A program made the position numbers and the translations under genes. Below, one piece after another: positions 61,001 through 64,000 of a stretch of 64,000 nt of DNA. How positions within the stretch are numbered: the first letter of the stretch is position 1; each line of letters begins with the position of its first letter. The notes beneath the pieces are model-generated. The model saw only the letters and a list, made by a program, of their open reading frames with translations, did not search any database and had not been told where the DNA came from. Origin of the DNA: Streptomyces longispororuber (GTDB lineage Bacteria > Actinomycetota > Actinomycetes > Streptomycetales > Streptomycetaceae); the NCBI RefSeq assembly GCF_024448165.1, contig NZ_JAMOLN010000016.1:1-64000 (forward strand). Direction: 5' to 3'.

Positions 61001-62771
61001 CTTCGACCGTGACGCCGTGGCCAGAGCGCTGGTCCAGGCCGGTGAGCCGTACGCGGAGCAGGCGGCCACGGCCTGGCGTGCCGTCCTCCTCGACCGGGCC
61101 GCCGAGCCCTCGGCGAGGATCTCCGCCGCTGTCGCCCTCAGGACGGGGGACCGGGCGGCGACCGATGTGGAGGACGTCCTGCGCGGACTCGTCGCCGATC
61201 CGGGCCTCGGGACCGAGGAACGCGACAGGGCGAACGCCCTGCTGGGAGAGGGAGCGGTCCGCACGTCCGACCCGGATCCCCGGGAGTACCTGCGCATCCT
61301 CGTGGAGTCGGAGTCCGCCTTCGTCTTCCTCCGCCGGCTGCGCAGCGCACCCCTGCGGGCCGCCCGGAAGGATCCCGTCGCCGGGATGGTCCTGCTGCTG
61401 CTGGCCTCCGTCGAGGACGCCTACGGGGGCTACCGGATGGACACGCGGCAGCACCGGCTCGACCGCCACCCCGTGGCCAGGGACCTGGTGGTGGAGGCGC
61501 TGCGGGACCGCGTCACTGACCCCGCCGCCGAGTCCAGGGGCGCGGCGTTGCGGGCCCTGCTGAGTTGTGACGTCGAGGTGCCCGAGGGGCCGGACACGCC
61601 GGACCTGCTGCGCAGCCTCCTCCTGACGCCGGCCGTCGAGGAGCAGGGCTTCGCCCGGGCGGTGGCGGCGGTCGAGGGCCTCGGCGAGGCCGCCCGCGAC
61701 CGCGTGACGGGTGGCATCCGTGCGACGCTCGGCGCGGCCGGGGCGAGTGCCGAGGAACGGCAGTCGGCGGTGCGGGCCCTCCGTGAATTCGGCGGCAACC
61801 AGGCCGAGTCGGCCGCCGCCGAGCTGCGTGCCGCGGCCGCGGCCGCCGAGGCGTCCGACGAGGTGCGGATGAGCGCCGTACGCGGACTCCTCGCGCTCGG
61901 CGGCCGGTACACGCCGACGGACGAGACGGCCCTGCGTCTGGTCACGGCCCATCCGGCCACCGGCCCGGACGAGCGCCTCCTGGCCTGGCAGGTACTCCTC
62001 GGCCTCGACCGGCGCGTGGCGCCCGACGCGGCCGACGACCTGCTGCGCCTGGCGGGCGGGCGGCGCCGGACGAACAGCCTGACGAGGCTGCAGGCCGCGG
62101 CGGCCGTGGCCGATCTCGGCGGCCGCTACGTCGACCGGGCGGCCCGGGCGGTGCGATCCGTGGCGCGGCAGCGGGCCACCGGACCCCACGACGTCGAGTA
62201 CGCGGCCGAGTTGCTGTTGGGGTGGGGCGCTCCCTACGCCCGCCCCGCCATGGACCTGCTGTGCACACGGGTCTTCGGCCGCCGGTCCGCCGATGCCCAC
62301 TGGACCGCCGCCACGCGCATGGTGACGGAGCTCGACGCCCCGTACGCACGCGAGGCGGCGCGGGCGGTTCGCCGCACCGCGTCACGGCCCCTGACCAGCA
62401 CCTGGGTGCGGTCCCACGCGGCGGACGCGCTCGTGCGCCTGGGGGACGTGCCGGCGGCCGCCCGGATCCTGTGCGGGCTGATCTCCCGCTGCTGCCTCGA
62501 CAGCAAGCGGGCAGAGGCGGCGTCGATCCTCGCCCGCTTCGGCGACGCGTACGCGGACCAGGCTCTGGACGCCTTCCGGGCCGGTGCCCGCAGGCGGCGC
62601 GGGAACTGGCGCGTCCAGCACGAACTGGACTGGGCCGAGGCCCTAGCCGCGCGCGGCGGCCCGCACCGCGCGGAGGCGGCCGACGTGCTGCGCGGCGTCG
62701 TGGAGCGGCGCCGGGTCCGCGACGACCTGCGCGAGAAGGCCGCGCGCAGACTGCACGACGTGACGCGCTGA
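58017..62771 (+). CDS. Trypsin-like peptidase-NACHT-HEAT repeat protein (STAND, predicted defence)
   Basis: A 1584-residue cytoplasmic protein. The N-terminal trypsin-like domain (about 1-205) has His40 (TAAHVVED), Asp75 (ARDLALLTL) and Ser164 (GFSGAGV). A NACHT NTPase (about 315-700) follows, with Walker A AGPGAGKST (Lys331), Walker B LLLVDALDEV (Asp404, Asp407/Glu408) and sensor TTRPDQD. The rest (about 740-1584) is a long array of HEAT-like helical repeats (RVASARLLASRGGDRTEVAA and later units), the presumed ligand sensor. Sensing by the repeats would activate oligomerisation and the protease, as in bacterial NLR-like antiphage proteins. GTG 58017 follows GGGGGG. The trypco2 gene precedes it. 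Confidence 0.93.
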   Translation: MRGDHFDRAVQIRGRHQDGQVYFEGSGFLLTGSLVLTAAHVVEDSGVRYEVRGRPADDTPVGAVVSGVVPHAARDLALLTLAEPVADGLAPARLARLPRAWGQIEVHSVGFPDFTEERARPRSHQLDGTIQLASDRVGHQFQIAVHSSDPLPAGAGGSPWQGFSGAGVLTKDEGLLAGVVTSHRPAEGGRALTATDLAALEDPRFLAVLADGGVTVTAHWLPGPVRKVLDRQRVDLDDLPIRSREDRRTRRLSTVYIRQVLTRSADEESDTHEDREQLADVDPELAKALAIREQEAATGGPPRQLREVLDGLLAPATKGHLLVEAGPGAGKSTLLYSCALDYGRDVEASADPAGRAVPLWATASRLAGDGHSLESAIAVATGLDTGDGTLPELPPGAGWLLLVDALDEVPHDQRSRLIHRLADGTRPGRRTPLTVLLTTRPDQDARTELGKAGFSGYALEPFDRPRLEQFVHTWFEDSGRPDLATEFLRQMDATELGELLRTPLLATVTTIVYGNEPDSPLPDNRWALYEQYRAHLLAAKSEQAERLWQDLHTRAGTSARARAAVAYLRRHLTTLVTHLAYAHVVDETDELAPVAERWWRETAVDEQGRRFGAAPPLAGWTGAITDALLVTGLLVRRGRDLQFLHTTFAEHLAAERLVDELPDDFDPDHPRWRAALLTASGVANSPLAYLHRVALVHYGHRSDRGGRRLLDWLQQGPYMHQLLAGELLGARCPADERHYRKLMEVAATRRADAAAQLIQQLGTIRYDVVREQFLTITRDARSPHWSIAMAVLAEHDPGTAAELLSRAAAGPGTTPEHLYRTAVALWDLGGERTEAAVEAMSVVALHPQTSAYDRVASARLLASRGGDRTEVAAQAYRHLLWTTDRYRWREAYTGLAALGSAYVEEAARGMIASLGDDDFSGSWMHWRATARELLALGQPYVDEAAEVLLGLLREGRPRRTSFSEVFEALTVLGQSYVESAVRTVVARVSDPELDDFDRDAVARALVQAGEPYAEQAATAWRAVLLDRAAEPSARISAAVALRTGDRAATDVEDVLRGLVADPGLGTEERDRANALLGEGAVRTSDPDPREYLRILVESESAFVFLRRLRSAPLRAARKDPVAGMVLLLLASVEDAYGGYRMDTRQHRLDRHPVARDLVVEALRDRVTDPAAESRGAALRALLSCDVEVPEGPDTPDLLRSLLLTPAVEEQGFARAVAAVEGLGEAARDRVTGGIRATLGAAGASAEERQSAVRALREFGGNQAESAAAELRAAAAAAEASDEVRMSAVRGLLALGGRYTPTDETALRLVTAHPATGPDERLLAWQVLLGLDRRVAPDAADDLLRLAGGRRRTNSLTRLQAAAAVADLGGRYVDRAARAVRSVARQRATGPHDVEYAAELLLGWGAPYARPAMDLLCTRVFGRRSADAHWTAATRMVTELDAPYAREAARAVRRTASRPLTSTWVRSHAADALVRLGDVPAAARILCGLISRCCLDSKRAEAASILARFGDAYADQALDAFRAGARRRRGNWRVQHELDWAEALAARGGPHRAEAADVLRGVVERRRVRDDLREKAARRLHDVTR

Positions 62772-62787
62772 CCGGCGGCACGACGAA

Positions 62788-62824
62788 GGGGCCCGCCGCA
62801 CCGGAATCCGGTGCGGCGGGCCCC
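62788..62824. terminator. Bidirectional terminator between the NACHT and POT genes
   Basis: A 17-bp perfect stem (GGGGCCCGCCGCACCGG with CCGGTGCGGCGGGCCCC) and an AAT loop, between converging genes. Confidence 0.9.
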
Positions 62825-62842
62825 ATCGCGTGGAGCGGGACG

Positions 62843-64000
62843 TCAGTGGACGTCGCCCATGAGTTCCTTGACCCGCTTGCGGTACATGAAGATCGCAAGA
62901 CCGGCGAGCACCGCCGCGATCGCCTCGACGGCGACCATCGGCTTGGTGTCCAGGTTCACTCCGTTGTTGGAGAGCAGACCGGTGACGGCGTCGCCCGCGG
63001 TGACCGCGAGGAACCAGACGCCCATCATCTGCGAGCTGTACTTGGCCGGGGCCATCTTCGTGGTGACCGACAGGCCGACCGGGGAGAGGCACAGCTCACC
63101 GACGGTCTGGCAGAAGTAGATCAGGACGATCCACCAGGGGCTGACCTTGCCGTCGCCCGAGGCCGTCAGCGGCAGCAGGAAGACGAAGAAGGAGATGCCG
63201 ACCAGGACCAGACCGGCCGCGAACTTCGTGACCGTGCTCGGCTCCTTGCCGGAGCGGGCCAGGTACAGCCACAGCCAGGCGGCGACCGGGGCCAGCGCCA
63301 TGACCAGGACCGGGTTGACCGACTGGAACCAGGAGACCGGGAACTCCCAGCCGAACACCGAGGTGTTGACGTGGCTGTCCGCGAAGATCGACAGGGTCGA
63401 GCCGCCCTGGTCGTAGATCATCCAGAAGACGGCGGCGGCGACGAAGAACCAGATGTAGCCGGAGACCTTGGTCTGCTCGGTGGTGGTCAGGTCCTTGTCG
63501 CGCTTGATGCGCAGCAGGACGATGACCGGCACGACGAGACCGATGATCATCAGCGGGTTCGTGGCCCACTTGAGCGTGTAGTGACCGCTGCCGGCGACGA
63601 TGCCGTAGAAGACGACCGCGACGAGCAGCCAGATCATGGCCTTCTTCAGCGTGGACGCACGCTCGGCGGCGCTCAGCGGCTTCGGCACCACGGAGGACTT
63701 GGCGTCCAGGTGGCGGGTGCCGAGCAGGAACTGGACCAGGCCGATGCCCATGCCGAGTGCGGCGAGACCGAAGCCGAGGTGCCAGTTCACGTTCTGGCCG
63801 ACGGTGCCGATGGCCAGCGGCGCGAAGAAGGCACCCAGGTTGATGCCGATGTAGAAGAGCGTGAAGCCGCCGTCACGACGCGGGTCGGAGGGCCCGTTGT
63901 ACAGGTGGCCGACCATCGTCGAGATGTTGGACTTCAGCAGGCCCGAGCCGATCGCGACCAGCAGCAGACCGATGTAGAACGTCGCGTCCATCGGCAGGGC
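62843..64000 (-). CDS. POT/PTR-family peptide:proton symporter (5' truncated)
   Basis: The C-terminal 386 or so residues of a proton-dependent oligopeptide transporter; the start lies beyond the right edge. Visible family motifs are GSGLLKSNISTMVGHLY (POT signature region), FTLFYIGINLGAFFAPL and the late GELCLSPVGLSVTTKMAP. About ten helices are present in this part. It imports di- and tripeptides and probably works alone. It converges on the NACHT gene. Confidence 0.92.
   Translation of the reverse strand, partial: ALPMDATFYIGLLLVAIGSGLLKSNISTMVGHLYNGPSDPRRDGGFTLFYIGINLGAFFAPLAIGTVGQNVNWHLGFGLAALGMGIGLVQFLLGTRHLDAKSSVVPKPLSAAERASTLKKAMIWLLVAVVFYGIVAGSGHYTLKWATNPLMIIGLVVPVIVLLRIKRDKDLTTTEQTKVSGYIWFFVAAAVFWMIYDQGGSTLSIFADSHVNTSVFGWEFPVSWFQSVNPVLVMALAPVAAWLWLYLARSGKEPSTVTKFAAGLVLVGISFFVFLLPLTASGDGKVSPWWIVLIYFCQTVGELCLSPVGLSVTTKMAPAKYSSQMMGVWFLAVTAGDAVTGLLSNNGVNLDTKPMVAVEAIAAVLAGLAIFMYRKRVKELMGDVH

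Noticed and set aside
58506..62300. A 1264-codon open frame on the minus strand across the NACHT gene
   Set aside because: It is a high-GC mirror of the plus-strand gene. The plus-strand protein has intact trypsin and NACHT motifs, while this one is low-complexity Arg/Gly/Ala-rich with no domain.

Overview
This is a chromosomal window from a Streptomyces or very close relative. The evidence is very high GC with strongly GC-biased third codon positions, GTG starts, and a set of genes whose order I recognise from streptomycete core chromosomes. That set is: a cytochrome P450, two Rpf/LysM muralytic proteins (the second behind a c-di-AMP riboswitch), enolase, FtsB/DivIC, a DUF501 protein, a Ppx/GppA phosphatase, a type II NADH dehydrogenase, a Cfa-type methyltransferase, a MacB/FtsX-like ABC exporter, bldA (tRNA-Leu, anticodon TAA), PobA, a BAX inhibitor-1 protein, a thiolase and cystathionine beta-synthase. 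Both ends are cut: the left edge is inside a Sel1/TPR protein and the right edge inside a POT/PTR peptide transporter.

Layout. 1-3.1 kb: a truncated Sel1-repeat protein translationally coupled to a P450. 3.1-12.4 kb: cell-wall, glycolytic, division and redox housekeeping genes, with a ydaO-type riboswitch before rpfA and a Rex-like operator before ndh. 12.4-24.9 kb: ABC exporter, bldA, pobA, BI-1, small hypothetical genes, thiolase, SGNH hydrolase and CBS. 25.2-29.1 kb: an RpiR regulator and a four-gene cassette with WXG-type (ESX-like) proteins. 29.1-36.2 kb: a divergent HAL/PAL-family protein lacking the MIO-forming serine, then a complete quaternary-amine (glycine betaine/choline-type) ABC importer and an NCS1 permease. 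36.2-38.6 kb: SDR, XRE/MmyB-like regulator and a membrane protein. 38.6-40.9 kb: an orphan operon of three Roadblock/LC7 proteins and a DUF4388 protein. 41-49.6 kb: APC permease, a divergent fold-III PLP enzyme, and a histidine-utilisation operon (hutU, an M20 amidohydrolase, hutF, hutI). 49.6-53.2 kb: a flavoprotein and a SigB/F-type sigma factor with its anti-anti-sigma (STAS) and anti-sigma (HATPase) partners. 53.3-57.5 kb: a four-gene exported cluster with DUF916/WxL-like and sortase-anchored proteins. 57.7-62.8 kb: a trypco2 gene followed by a 1584-residue trypsin-NACHT-HEAT protein, a likely conflict or antiphage module.

How the genes work together. Histidine breakdown is represented by urocanase, imidazolonepropionase, formiminoglutamate deiminase and an M20 hydrolase standing where HutG would be expected. 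The betaine-type importer has its ATPase, two permeases and binding lipoprotein in overlapping or closely spaced order. The sigma/STAS/HATPase trio is a classic partner-switching set. Two dispersed intergenic repeat families, familiar from streptomycete genomes, recur here. They sit between co-oriented genes, inside the hut operon, and in two cases supply the 3' end of a coding sequence.

The strongest candidates for undescribed biology are the trypco2/trypsin-NACHT-HEAT pair, the MIO-less ammonia-lyase homologue, the sortase/DUF916 surface cluster and the kinase-less Roadblock operon. All assignments come from reading the sequence; no database search was run.
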